DNA of 64,000 bases from Solanum dulcamara. Lineage: Eukaryota > Streptophyta > Magnoliopsida > Solanales > Solanaceae. The notes under the pieces were generated by a model, which did no database searches, was not told where the DNA came from, and was given only the letters and a program-made list of their open reading frames with translations. This document shows positions 36,985-48,103 of this stretch, piece by piece; the stretch's first letter is position 1; every line of letters begins with the position of its first letter. The stretch is from NCBI RefSeq assembly GCF_947179165.1, contig NC_077245.1, positions 21,985,740-22,049,739 on the forward strand. The letters run 5' to 3'. Both the position numbers and the translations under genes were made by a program.

Positions 36985-38224
36985 ATCCTTCTGAACTATC
37001 ATGATCACATACTAAAATACCTCATCAATGAATTTTACATATTACGTGAACATCACACTCCAAAAGCTTCATTTGAAAGAGTTTCAAGTGGCGGTATACA
37101 TGTTTTTTATTTGTTTTAAGTGAAGATAAAATCTCTTAAATTATTACTTTTTTGCGAGTTTAAGACCTATATTATTAGGTGTTCACCAAAGCCCCCTACT
37201 ATACCATAAACTTATTGTGGTGGTGGATTTATTTTTACGACTATTGTTCATCTCATATCCGTCTCTCAATAAGATATTTTAAATATTTTTCCACATATTC
37301 AATTATGAGTTTTTTAATTTAAAGAAAGTTATAATTTAAAAAGATAAAGAGAAATATCTAATAGTTTAGATACGCGACTCGCAAGTCGCAATACTATGAA
37401 TCTATGAGGATAGTTTATAAGATGATAGTACTGCACGGTCGGCTGGTTGTATTAAGGTGATGATTTGAGTTTATTTATTTATTTACTTTTACGAGATCTC
37501 AAATGTATTTGGTTAATTTAATCTTTTACATCTCAGAATAATTATAAAAAAGAATGCATTCCACCTGATGACTGACAAGAACAGTAAAAGCAATAGTATA
37601 AGTTTTGGATTTTTGGTACAGCATAGATAGGTCATGACACCCACACTATTACAGTTACTTATAGTAATTTCTAATACTCATTTCCTTAAAAACACTATAT
37701 TAACCAAGCTCATTTCATCTATCCCAGTTTTGCGAGTTCAATATCTATGATACTATAATATTTTTAAGAAAATGGTATAATGAGATTTATTCTTGAAAGA
37801 TTAAATTACAAATTGTTACTATAAATTTTGATAATAAGAATTAAATTTGTGTCTAACTTAATTTCAAAAGTTAATTGAATTACTCAATGAAAATTATCCA
37901 AATCGATCCTATAACGAAACCAAATAACCATCACTAACTGATATGGGACTCAGCACTGTCTTACAAACTTCTATACTTTCTTTTCATTCTTCCCTAAGAA
38001 ATTACGGCAACCAAAATACTATGTACAATAATTATTTTATTGAAAAAATATGCACATTCCACACTTAAAAATGATTTTGTTAAATCATTCTTTTCTCATA
38101 CATGAAAATCACAACGAGCAGAATTATTTGATATTTATGTTTATTTGAAATACTCCTAGTAGATATTAGATGGAATAATTTAGGTACTAAAAACAAGCCC
38201 AAACACTAAATGTTATAAGAAAAT
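36985..38224. other. upstream flank of the GRAS gene, no gene seen
   Basis: AT-rich sequence. The first 200 bases (GAACTATCATGATCACATAC and onward) look like a dispersed 'ctgaactat' repeat split by the Tat insertion. Related GCGAGTT words occur at 24452, 37155 and 37731. No coding signal. Confidence 0.45.
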
Positions 38225-38234
38225 ATATGGTATA

Positions 38235-39552
38235 AGTTAGATAAATTCATAATGTTAAGAGTTAATTACATTATTTTTTTACTATTTTTTAAATTATAAA
38301 AATTCTTTAAATTTTATGAATTTCGGATACATCACAGGACTTTCGGATATATCAGCATACATTCGGATACATAAATGAGAGATGTACCAGAGAGGGGAAA
38401 AGACATCCAGATACATAGGATAGGGGTGTGCATTATTTGGATTAAACCGGAAAACCAAACCAAATTAAACCGAATTTCAATTTGGATTGTTTTTTTGGTT
38501 TGGTTTTGAATTAAAAATTTACTTTTTTTTGATTTTTTTGTTTGGTTTCGGATTTAGAAAAATAAAATCCGAAAAACCGAAAAAACGATATATATAATAT
38601 TTAGGTTAAGAATTAAAGTTATAATTAACCACTTTCATCCCCTCTTTTTTAGCAAGATGATTTTTATTAGGGTTAGTAATTTACCGTACTAGGACTAAGC
38701 ATAATTCCCTTGCCATTCTTATTTTCCTAAATTATAGGTATTAGGTTATAATATGTTTAAACTAGAGTTAATTTTATTAAAAGTTTCATTATGATTTAGT
38801 TTAGATTTTATGTTTGGACATCTATTGGTATAATTTAAGTTGTTGTATTTTAAAGTTTTACTCATGACTTATATTAGAAAGTATATTTAAAAGATTAAAT
38901 ATTATTACTTCTTCCTGTATGTAATTTTTTTAGCATGCAAATATAACTTTGATTAAGCTATTAATTATTGACAAAATCGAATAGCCGAACCGAAGAAAAC
39001 CAAATCGAAAAGAGAAAAACCGAACCAAACTAATTTTTTTTGTTTAAATTGGATTACACTTTTTCAAAACCAAAAATCGAAAAATGGAAATCGAATAACA
39101 CAAAACCGAATGGAAAAATCAAATGCACAGTCCTAACATAGGGGAGGGATGTATCCGAGAGTGGGATGTGGATATATCAGCGCGAGAGGAGTGATGTATC
39201 CGAGAGGGGATTTTTGATTTTTTTTTAAAGGGTAAGGAATTTAGAGGTTATGGTAAAATAAGATGGTAGGGAGTGTGTATTTCCTACCATTTAAAAAAAA
39301 TAATTAAAAATCCCCTATTAGATACATCACTTCTATCTCACTGATATATCTTTATCCTCCTTTCGAATACATCCCTACCCTTTCTGATACATCTCTCCTC
39401 TATGTATCAGGGTGTATACTGATGTATCAAAAAGTCCAGTGATGTATTCGAAATTTACAAATTTTTTTAAAAAATTATAATTTAAAAAAATAAGAAAAAA
39501 TACAATTATCTCTTAATATTATGAGATTTATGTAGATTATATATAAGCGTAG
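38235..39552. repeat. long inverted repeat (foldback element) upstream of NSP2
   Basis: The left arm (38235-38420 continuing at 39136-39260) and right arm (about 39285-39550) are inverted copies. ATAATGTTAAGAG at the left matches CTCTTAATATTAT at the right. The arms share runs of GGATACAT/ATGTATCC words such as TTTCGGATACATCA versus TGATGTATTCGAAA. The arms flank a short centre and would give a hairpin if transcribed. The left arm is interrupted by a hAT-type MITE. The structure ends about 640 bases before the NSP2 start codon. Confidence 0.7.
38421..39135. mobile_element. hAT-type MITE with 8-bp TSD
   Basis: 715 bases; ends TAGGGGTGTGCATT and (complement) TAGGACTGTGCATT. It is flanked by ACATAGGA (38413-38420) and ACATAGGG (39136-39143), an 8-bp duplication with one change, the size used by hAT transposons. 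The inside is rich in AAACCGAA and TTCGGTTT words in both orientations and encodes nothing. Confidence 0.75.
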
Positions 39553-39611
39553 CCTACGGTCGGACCACATATGAGAACAATTTTTGAAGTGACTTGTTAT
39601 CTCTTTTCATA

Positions 39612-39632
39612 TATATATATATATATATATAT
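39612..39632. repeat. AT microsatellite
   Basis: About ten AT dinucleotides in the distal promoter of the GRAS gene. Confidence 0.8.
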
Positions 39633-40123
39633 TGGTACATGGAGACTTCTTTAACAGATCTTTTTACCTAAATTATACAACATGACATGGATGGCACATA
39701 CTTGTTGAATAAACTAATGTACAAAAATAATGCACTGTGTTTGTCTGAAGCCTCACACATCAAAATATAATATATCCCCACTTTTACAAGGTTCTTGCAA
39801 TCTGAAAATGTGTGATATACCTCAAAATTTCCGACCTTCTAGTTGGTAGAGGACCATATTAATAAACAAAACAAAAAATCATTGGAGCAAAAATCTTATA
39901 TTAAGATAATATCTGGGGCAAAAGAGTAAATTAACCAATGCATGATTAATCAGCTTTGATGACATCTTTTTATGGGATAATTTAAACCAGATCAAACTAT
40001 AGAACAAGGAACACTGTATTTATTAGAGTACTAATCCCTTTTTTATTAAAACGCTTTAATTAATCTCAATCAGCTTTCTAGCTACACTGTCTCTTGTTTC
40101 AGCTCCTTCTTTACTTTGCCGTT

Positions 40124-40130
40124 TATAAAT
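40124..40130 (+). promoter_or_regulatory. probable TATA box of NSP2
   Basis: TATAAAT 71 bases before the chosen ATG, followed by a CA-dinucleotide run (40131-40142). This spacing leaves a 5' leader of roughly 30-45 bases. It is the best TATA-like word in this position; transcription start was not tested. Confidence 0.55.
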
Positions 40131-40194
40131 CACACACACACAATCTTTGAGTAAGGCATAACAACAAACACTTGAAGTGCAAAAACTGTTAGCT

Positions 40195-41685
40195 ATGGCG
40201 ATGATGATGGTTGATGAAACCATCCCAGATTTTGATTATTATGGTAGTTTAAGCACACCCACTACAACAACAACCTCCTCTTCTTCTGATGATGGTTGTA
40301 CATGGAATGACTGGTCGCCGGTTTTCGATTGGGATGCGTTTTCTGGTGGTGATAATTTCCAAGATCTAATTGAATCTATGATCCAGGGGAACAATTCCGC
40401 CTCAGGAGGGATATCTGCTAATTACTTTTACAACTCCGAGGATTCTGCTGGGATCATGATGGAGGAAGAAGAATCAGGAGACTCTAATAGCAACCAATCG
40501 GAAGATATCAACGGGCTGAAGCTTGTACACCTCCTCATGGCGGCAGCCGAGGCGTTAACCGGCGTGAACAAAAGCCGTGAGTTGGCTCGAGTGATATTGG
40601 TTCGGCTCAAGGAATTGGCGTCCCCAAACGGCGCCACCAATATGGAGAGATTGGCCGCGCATTTCACTGACGCCTTGCAGGCGTTGCTCGACGGCTCCTC
40701 TTCAGGAAACTTGCACGCTAAGCACATGTTTTCCCCAAATTACAAGGATGACCAGCATCAGGGAGATGTTCTAGCAGCTTTTCAGCTATTGCAGGACATG
40801 TCTCCTTTTGTTAAGTTTGGGCATTTCACAGCAAATCAAGCTATATTGGAATCTGTGGCCCATGATAGGAGAGTCCATATTGTGGACTACGATATAATGG
40901 AAGGAATTCAATGGGCCTCCTTAATGCAGGCATTGGTCTCCAGGAAAGATGGACCCCCAACTCCCCACCTTCGGATCACAGCATTGTCAAGGAGTGGCAG
41001 CGGCCGTCGCTCTTTCGGGACGGTCCAAGAGACCGGCCGTCGGTTAACAGCTTTCGCTGCATCCATCTGTCAGCCATTTTCGTTTCATCACTGCAGATTG
41101 GACTCGGACGCAATATTTAAGCCAACAAATCTCAAGTTGGTTAAAGGAGAAGCTCTAATTATAAATTGCATGCTTCACTTGCCTCATTTTAGCTATCGGG
41201 CCTCGGATTCAGTGGCTTCGTTCTTATCCGGATCCAAGACCCTGAATCCAAGACTCGTGACCCTAGTCGAAGAGGAATTAAGGCCCATAGGAGAAGAGGA
41301 AGGGTTCGTGGTTCGGTTCATGGACACTTTACACCACTACTCAGCACTCTTTGATTCTCTTGAGGCGGGATTCCCTTTGCAAAGTCGAGCTCGGGCATTG
41401 GTGGAGCGAGTATTCCTTGGGCCTCGAATAACCGGGTCATTGGCCCGGATCTACCGGACCCGAGGAGAGGACGAAAGGTTCTCATGGGGGGAGTGGTTGG
41501 GTGCAGTGGGGTTCAATGAGAGTAATATAAGCTTTGCAAATCATTGTCAAGCAAAGTTGTTGTTGGGGCTATTCAATGATGGGTATATGGTGGAGGAAAT
41601 TGGGACCAATAAGCTGGTTTTAGGATGGAAGTCCCGGCGCCTACTTTCTGCTTCTATTTGGACCACAATGGATTCTGACTTTTAA
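40195..41685 (+). CDS. NSP2: GRAS transcription factor, NSP2 type
   Basis: Intact single-exon gene, 496 codons. I take the ATG at 40195 (GCTATGG context, G at -3 and +4); an in-frame GTG at 40177 is not a likely plant start, and ATGs at 40201-40207 are alternatives. The N-terminus has a serine/threonine run and CTWNDWSPVFDWDAFSG, a conserved NSP2 signature. The GRAS domain follows: leucine-rich part I (about residues 105-144, LVHLLMAAAEALTG), the VHIID box as VHIVDYDIMEGIQW (227-240), leucine-rich part II, the PFYRE region (about 371-391, RFMDTLHHYSALFDSLEA) and the C-terminal SAW motif ending RRLLSASIW (481-489). In legumes NSP2 works with NSP1 in Nod-factor signalling. In other plants it acts in arbuscular mycorrhiza and strigolactone biosynthesis genes under phosphate starvation. 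Length fits the family. No damage seen; neighbours are all transposons. Confidence 0.93.
   Translation: MAMMMVDETIPDFDYYGSLSTPTTTTTSSSSDDGCTWNDWSPVFDWDAFSGGDNFQDLIESMIQGNNSASGGISANYFYNSEDSAGIMMEEEESGDSNSNQSEDINGLKLVHLLMAAAEALTGVNKSRELARVILVRLKELASPNGATNMERLAAHFTDALQALLDGSSSGNLHAKHMFSPNYKDDQHQGDVLAAFQLLQDMSPFVKFGHFTANQAILESVAHDRRVHIVDYDIMEGIQWASLMQALVSRKDGPPTPHLRITALSRSGSGRRSFGTVQETGRRLTAFAASICQPFSFHHCRLDSDAIFKPTNLKLVKGEALIINCMLHLPHFSYRASDSVASFLSGSKTLNPRLVTLVEEELRPIGEEEGFVVRFMDTLHHYSALFDSLEAGFPLQSRARALVERVFLGPRITGSLARIYRTRGEDERFSWGEWLGAVGFNESNISFANHCQAKLLLGLFNDGYMVEEIGTNKLVLGWKSRRLLSASIWTTMDSDF
40589..40609 (+). promoter_or_regulatory. miR171-type target site in NSP2
   Basis: The 21 bases start GAGTGATATTGG and end TTCGGCTCA. 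They are complementary to the miR171h class, which is known to target NSP2 in Medicago; against the sequence of that microRNA as I recall it, only two positions differ and one would be a wobble. It lies in codons 132-139 (RVILVRLK) inside leucine-rich region I, the same place as in legume NSP2. The classical HAM/SCL6 site has a different centre (GGCGCGGC). Confidence 0.8.
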
Positions 41686-41920
41686 TAACAAAATGTATAT
41701 TATTCTTGTAAGTGTGACCCCCCAACCCCACCCCAAGTTTTTATCTACTAATGCGTGTATTGTTTAAGTCCTTTTCTGTTGGTGTTATTTTGGTTTAAAA
41801 CTATTGTTTTTGTGAGGCTTTTCTTCGATTCCTATGCCAAGTTGCTACTATGAATATTGTTTAGTCCCTTTCTTGTATTATTTTGTTTTTGAAACTAATC
41901 TTTTCTTTTAATACGTTTTA
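41686..41920 (+). other. NSP2 3' untranslated region
   Basis: T-rich sequence after the stop codon. No clean AATAAA is seen, which is common in plants. From about 41920 the sequence turns into retroelement-like repeat. Confidence 0.5.
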
Positions 41921-44005
41921 TGTTACTGCCTCGTTAAAAGTCTTGTTTGAAAAACCCACTTGAGATAAAAAACAATCATGAAAAGAAGAGTGCAGAACCC
42001 AAGAAATTGAATGACAGAGCTGTGATGGATCTTATCACCGCCAAAGACCATTCGGGTTGGAGAAGAATTATTTGCATCCAGATCACTAGAAGAAAGACCC
42101 TGAAGGAAGCTTGGAGCAGTATTAAGGACCAGAACAATTGTTCCTCCCGAAGAATGTTTCTTCTATACACTTAGTTGTCTAAGCTTTCGATGATCTATGT
42201 GGTTATCTCTTTTGATTTTTGCTATATGTAGTCCAAGGCCTTTTCATGCCCTTGGTAATTTGATGAAACTCAACCTTATACATAACACTTAGAATTATTT
42301 CCAGTGTTTCTAAATAGCTAAGCCTTAGAGATCTCGGCCACCAGATATGAATCAAGGTTAGAAAGATTTGAAATGTTATTTAACTTTGTCGATTCGCAAA
42401 GCTACCTTGGATTTTTTGTTTATTCGGAACTTTTAGTTTTTGAGTTTTGCTTGTAATTCTCTTCATCATAAATGCTTAAATTATTCTTTTGTGCTTTTCG
42501 AAGTTTGAATCTTAGAGCGACTGATTTTATAATTTTTAAGTTTCGCCCATAATTTCATTTTATTTTGAACACTTTACATTCTCTAAAATCTTAAAGCGAC
42601 TCAGAGGGTTTTACCAAGGATACTGACTTAGTGCCCGGCTCAACAATATTAAATTTTTTGGAGAAATATGTCTCATGGAAGATAATATAAATTGATTATA
42701 TTATAAATTTTTTAAAAATCTTAAAATAAATCAATTATATAAAAGTTATTAATAATTTTTTAAGTTTAAGACCTCCGTTTTAATTTTAGTTTTAATTTAG
42801 GCCATTAATGTGTTTGAGCCGTCCCTGTACTGTGGATCAGTAATTTCAACCTCTAATTTTGGTCAAGTCTGAAAATTTGTGCATCCGGTTATGATAACGG
42901 GGAATCAAAGCATATGGCATTTAGCCATGGCTCTATAAGAGAGAGCCCTTTTATTTTTAAAAGGAAGTCTCCCGTTCATTTGGGAACGATTGTTTGAATT
43001 CATCATCTTTACATGTTTTCAGGTATTTGAAGTCATTTGAGAAAATCAAATGGGTTTGTTCATTTGGACATATACAAAAATGTTTGAAAGATACAAGTTT
43101 TATTTTACTTCATTTCTTGAACGTACACAAGTGTTTAAAACTTTGTATATACAACACTTTATTGGAAATGAAGAAAAATACATTGTAAAAGAGTTATGGA
43201 CATGCTGACATTATTAATTGAACCTAGCCGGTTCTTGTGACCGTATTGACAAACAGTGAGTCTAGTCGTCTTTTAACTCCGATTTCTTCTATTTTCTCAG
43301 GGCTGATTTGACAGTCTCATATTCTTTTCTTGGAACGATTTTCAGTGTTTTAAGCCTATTTTTGGATATGATGTTATACCTCGATACACTTTATGGCAGT
43401 CTTTGATATCTCTATACTCCCAGTTATGATGTATAATGATTCATATACTGCTTCAATGTGAAGTTTGAGGATCTGGGCATCGTGTTTTCCTTCATCTCCA
43501 TTATGTAACCATTTTATGACATTTTCGTTATCTTTGATCGAACACGAAGTATGAGGATTCAGGCATAATGCCTTCCTTCATATCCATTCTGGAGCCATTT
43601 TAAGACTTTCTCGGTGCTTGTATGTGGCGATCCCTTGTGTCATCATGCTTCTATTGCATCATAGGCTAATCCCAAGTGTCTAATTGTGAAATGTGAGGAT
43701 TCAAATCTTGTTGTCTTCTGTTCATTCTTCCTGCTACGAAGAAGTGATATACATAATCATAGTAATATGCTTTACGTTGTTGCCTCGTTAATATCTTGGT
43801 AGAAAAATTCATTTGGGGCAAAACATTGGTCAAAGAAAAGAGGTGTACAACACGTATTTTCATGTTTGTGTCCATGTGCTTCCCTTCTGGAGTGCTCATA
43901 GATATTACGATTTATATGCCCACAAAATAATGCAAGGTGAATTAAATAATTAATTAACTTGAGATAGTATGGACTTACCTTAACAATAATGATGTTTCAA
44001 GTAGT
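41920..44005 (-). other. retroelement 3' region fragments
   Basis: No gene. Two direct copies of a segment typical of plant retroelement 3' regions are present (TGCCTCGTTAAAAGTCTTG at 41927 and TGCCTCGTTAATATCTTGG near 43780, each followed by an aaacccact/aaattcatt and gagtgca/aggtgta context). Between them lie AT-rich sequence and a tandem duplication (43460-43640). This may be the 3' side of the minus-strand element whose gag lies at 58070-59400, cut in two by gypsy-3. Confidence 0.4.
43460..43640. repeat. tandem duplication, period 86
   Basis: GAAGTTTGAGGATCTGGGC at 43460 recurs as GAAGTATGAGGATTCAGGC at 43546, and TTCCTTCAT recurs at the same distance. A third, partial copy starts at 43689. 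Such repeats are usual in retroelement 3' regions. Confidence 0.65.
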
Positions 44006-44010
44006 TGACT
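44006..44010. repeat. gypsy-3 target-site duplication, left
   Basis: TTGAC, repeated exactly at 58065-58069 on the other side of the element. Confidence 0.85.
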
Positions 44011-44479
44011 GTCACGATCCGAGTCTATACTCTAGTCGAGACATAGTACCTGAACTATTAGTGATTTCAGGCTAATCCTTGGAACAACATATCTAAGCAA
44101 TACTCACGAATACTAAATCGAAAGATGAAACACATGTTTAACAAGGATTAAATAATGAAAATCAAAAGATCCATGAGACTACATTACTGATGTCTGAATA
44201 AAACCTCTACTAATTAGAATGATGGAATAAGTCTAGCGGGACATAGCCCCCAGATACCTAAAAGTCAAATGACAAACTAAATGAAAGTATAATAAAGTGA
44301 ATCCATGGAGATCCCAAATGACGAGGACTCATCAAATGCTGGCTGGAGTGCTGCAATTTCATTAATCACGAGTCTGACAACTAGCATCAGAATCTACATC
44401 ATAAAAGGATGCAGTGCAGAGAAAGTATATGTGGTCGGTACATGGAATGATTGATTAAGTAAGGGACACTAGCATAATT

Positions 44480-46704
44480 TATCACACCCCGAGAAGGTAC
44501 CCTAGGTGTGGCCAGCACTCTGAGACCATTGTTGGCCCCAATCAATCTACTTGGTCTAATTACTCATTCAATCACATCAACGGAAGACTTAAAATAACTC
44601 AAAAGAGACGATTTAGTGGGCTAACAGCTCAATACTCAATAAATATGAAAATCTTAAAATCAACAATCTCAATTAGACCAACTCAATCTCATAAAATAGA
44701 GTTTTTGAGGAAAACAACAACTCAAGAGACTTCAACTCAATCTACTCAAGTTATGTCTAAGAAGCCTCTATTAACTGTCAAGAGGGTGCCGAGACAAGCT
44801 CACGGCTACCCAAAAGAAAATACTCAAAAGAAATAACTAAAAATAAATATGGTCCCTCCGGAAGCAAAGATGTCTCACCACTATCAGGAAGGAAAGGATC
44901 TTCAACGAAGCTCCTATTGATGAACTCTAGCACCTGCATCTGCATCATAAAACGATGCAGGTTAAATGGCATCAACACAGGAAATGTACGAGGATGTAAA
45001 ATAGCTGAAGGAAACACAATTCAACAACTCAACATCAAGGGAACTCAACTCAAAGACTCAATTCAAGAAACTCAACTCCAAGAACTCAACTCAAAAGACT
45101 CAACTCTGAAATCAACTCAACTCAATAAGTATGCAGTTTAAAAATAAATATTTCTTTGAAAATAAACTCAATAATATGAAATTCAACCACATCAAATTAA
45201 ATCATTTTAGGGAGTTTCTCTAACCGACAATCATCAATTATGAGCTAGTGATAATACAACCTTTGCACTGCCATTGATGTAGCCAACCAATACCTTGTCA
45301 GGGTAAGGGAAGATTAACCTCATTGAATCCACAATCAATCAACGTCCATTATTTTGGGACTTGAGAGGCATAGCTCTTATCCTACACTAGCTTCGTAGTT
45401 TATGGAATACGAGATATTAACTACTCTTACCCAAATCAGTGCTTAATACTACTCTCAAAAGACTCAATATGCTCATATACTCAATCAAGTAATTTAGTCT
45501 CATTGGACTCTTATCAATCTCAACTCATCTCAATCATCAAACTCTTTTGTGTCAAAGCATGCATTCAACTCATTCATAACTCCTCAAGACTCTCTCTCAA
45601 ATCAACCATGTAACTCAATGCTCAACTCATTTAGACTCAATGCTCGTTCTCTTTCAAACCTTAATAAAATATCCATGGACTCAGTTTAAAAGTCATAATA
45701 TGTTAAATGCAAAAAAATCATTCTCCTCATCTCAAAACAAATACATATATTGTAAAAATCATCAACTCGGCAAGGGTTCATGGGAATGAAATCATGAACA
45801 GTCAATTAAGAACTTCAATCATAAGAATCAATATATATATAGAACTCGATAATGAATTACATAAATAACTTATGAACTCAATCAAACAAGATTTGAACTT
45901 AAACTCTATCTCAATTTTGACGAAACGAATAAGTAGGACACAAGGATGAACTCAGTCCAGCATTGTGATTAGCCTTACATACCTGTAATTCAAAGAAATG
46001 ATCGAAACTCGAAGGGATTGCTTGAAGACCTTGAACCCTAACTTTTTTTCTTCTCTCCAATAGCTCCTCTCAAGAAAATACAAGTGTGAATGAGAGGAAA
46101 ACCCTAATGGATATTTTTAAAAGATTGATTTTTAGTCCTAAGACATGCAAGTTTCAATTGGGAAAGGGTTGAAAAAGACTGGGATGCCCTTCATTAAAAC
46201 TAAGTCGGGCACCTTCACGGACATCCACTACGGACCATGAAGCTCACCACGATGTGTGGTATGTGACCGTGGTCCTGAACATGAACTCATGTTGGGGGGT
46301 CGGCTTCACAGAGGTCACCACGGTCTGTGGTGGTCACTATGGTACCTGGAAGCCCTCGTGAGATTGATCCATCCCAAGGCTCTTGGGGTTAGGCTTCACA
46401 GATCCTTTCACAGTCTATGAAAGACCATTACGGGTCGTGGACCCCTCTTGTGGTCGACTCCAGACTTGGGGGTTTTGGGAATTAAGTCCACAGACGGATT
46501 CACGGTATGAGGTATGCACCATAGGCCGTAGACCCCTCCGTGATCCCTTTCTCTTCCTTCCCGTAATCTCAGTCGTCTTCATGGACCCTTTCCACGAGCC
46601 GTGGAGAGGACTATAATCCATGAAGGGGTCTCATGGTTAGTATCTCCTGCAACTTCTCTGACTTTTTAGAGTCATTTCAGGTTAGGGACTTCAGAAGTGT
46701 TACA
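44480..46704 (-). repeat. solo LTR in the gypsy-3 3' LTR
   Basis: Starts TATCACACCCCGAG (expected TGTCACACCCC) and ends AGTGTTACA, reading TGTAACACTTC on the minus strand. Flanks are TAATT (44475-44479) and TAATC (46705-46709). The partner LTR of gypsy-3 near 56950 shows the empty site GCATAATCATATG, confirming the insertion. Its start is homologous to the solo LTR at 50491. It carries a cassette of CCACGG/CCGTGG dyads (46195-46625). Confidence 0.82.
46195..46625. repeat. CCACGG/CCGTGG inverted-repeat cassette
   Basis: Repeated short dyads such as CACCACGGTCTGTGGTGG and CACGAGCCGTGG in a GC-rich block, 80-510 bases from the LTR start on the minus strand. The open frames here (46383-46616 +, 46415-46621 -) are a by-product of the dyads. 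Confidence 0.65.
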
Positions 46705-47200
46705 TAATCATATGAAATAGCATATACAAGGACAGTAACATAAGATTTCCAAGATCATACACATAGTGAAAGGACAGAAAAGAAAATAGTTGAATTTCAT
46801 GCATAAGTATCATTTAAAATCTTCTTTCAAAAGTATATATAGGGTTGAGCCTAATCCAGTAGTCATGTGTAATCGTATACATAAAATAACATACTAAAAA
46901 ATAAACCATATAAAGTTAAGAGCATATTGTAAGATGGTGCATAAACTATGGAGTTTCTTATAACCGACAAACACCATGTGAGCTCATTAGTCCAACTTAC
47001 AATCCAAGTTGGAAGGGTTTCCCTATACCTTGCCAGAGTATATGAACTATCTATCTACGTGGATCTACTAATCTGAGCCTCTCAGGGACAACAACCGACA
47101 AAGTGGTGAAACATAATCCTACGGTGGCAAGTAGTTATGAAATTTGAATTTTCTAAACTTGTGTACTCTTGGTACTAAATAGTCCTCTCAAAATAACATA

Positions 47201-48103
47201 TTACTATATAGTAGAAGCCGCTACAAGCACACATGTCAACATGTGTGCTTTGTAGAATTTAAATTACATTAAAGGTTATTTTGGTCATTTAAATATTAAA
47301 TTATTAAATAAATTTTTAATAATTTATATGTTTAAAAATTAGGTAAAATATATTATAAACAAGCACGCATGTCATGGTCTATGCTTTGTAGAATTTAAAT
47401 TACATTAAAGGTTATTAGGTCATTTACATATTAAACTATTAAATAAATTTTTAATAATTTATATTTAAAATTAGGTAAAATATATTATAAAGCACAATAA
47501 TTAACAACTTAAAATATTTTTAAAAATTATATAAAAAAATTATGGTCAAATAAAAAGTTGACATGACTCTACATATTTTATCCATACTACATAAGTTGAG
47601 ACAAAGAGTAAAAAAAAATTCAATAATTAAAAAGATATTTTCAATAATTTATATAATTACAAATAGCGATTAAAAAACTATAAATCATAATAATTAACAA
47701 ATAGTAATGAAAAAAATGAAAAAATTATGATCAAAGAAATTTTTTATTGACTCTCCAAATTTTATTTGTGGCACATAAATTGGGATAAAGGAGAAGTAAC
47801 ATATATTGAACTCGTGACATATAAATTTTTTTACAGTCGACGAAAAATTTGATTAACTTTCCAAATTTTATATGTGCAACATAAATTGGAATATAGAAAG
47901 TAAACACATTTTTGAATAATTTATATGTTGATAAATTACGTCAAAAATATTTTGAATTACAATAAGTAACAACTTAATTGGTTTTAAAAATTATGATCAA
48001 AGAAAATATTTGATTAACTTTTAAAATTCTATTTGTGTTACATAAATTCAAATAAAAAAGGTAATATATATCGGGTCATGCTGGCATGGGCTCCAATATC
48101 TAG
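47201..48103 (-). mobile_element. Helitron-like non-autonomous element
   Basis: About 900 AT-rich bases between A (47200) and T (48104). The end reads a 5-bp stem hairpin CATGC-TG-GCATG (48077-48088), 11 bases, then CTAG|T, the Helitron 3' signature; the start TTACTATATAGTAG would be TC in a fresh copy. The homologous LTR at 57440-57460 gives the empty site, and joining the flanks at A|T aligns to it without a gap and without a target duplication. Strand is not certain (the + strand carries the 3' signature). Contains a 136-base tandem duplication. Confidence 0.65.
47225..47495. repeat. tandem duplication inside the Helitron-like element
   Basis: AAGCACACATGTC at 47225 and AAGCACGCATGTC at 47361 start two copies of about 136 bases that share GCTTTGTAGAATTTAAATTAC and the TAAATAAATTTTTAATAATT run. 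Confidence 0.8.

Noticed and set aside
40177..40194. Start of NSP2 six codons upstream at 40177
   Set aside because: That codon is GTG, not ATG; plant translation is expected to start at the ATG at 40195, which also has a better context.
40428..40727. 99-codon minus-strand frame inside NSP2
   Set aside because: Shadow of the GRAS coding sequence; no recognisable domain.
44645..45141. Serine/threonine/glutamine-rich frames near 44645-45141 and a similar one at 50866-51189
   Set aside because: They correspond to homologous CAACTCAA-rich parts of two related solo LTRs, not to genes.
46383..46621. Overlapping + and - open frames of about 70 codons
   Set aside because: They arise from the GC-rich dyad cassette of a solo LTR; both strands are open for compositional reasons.
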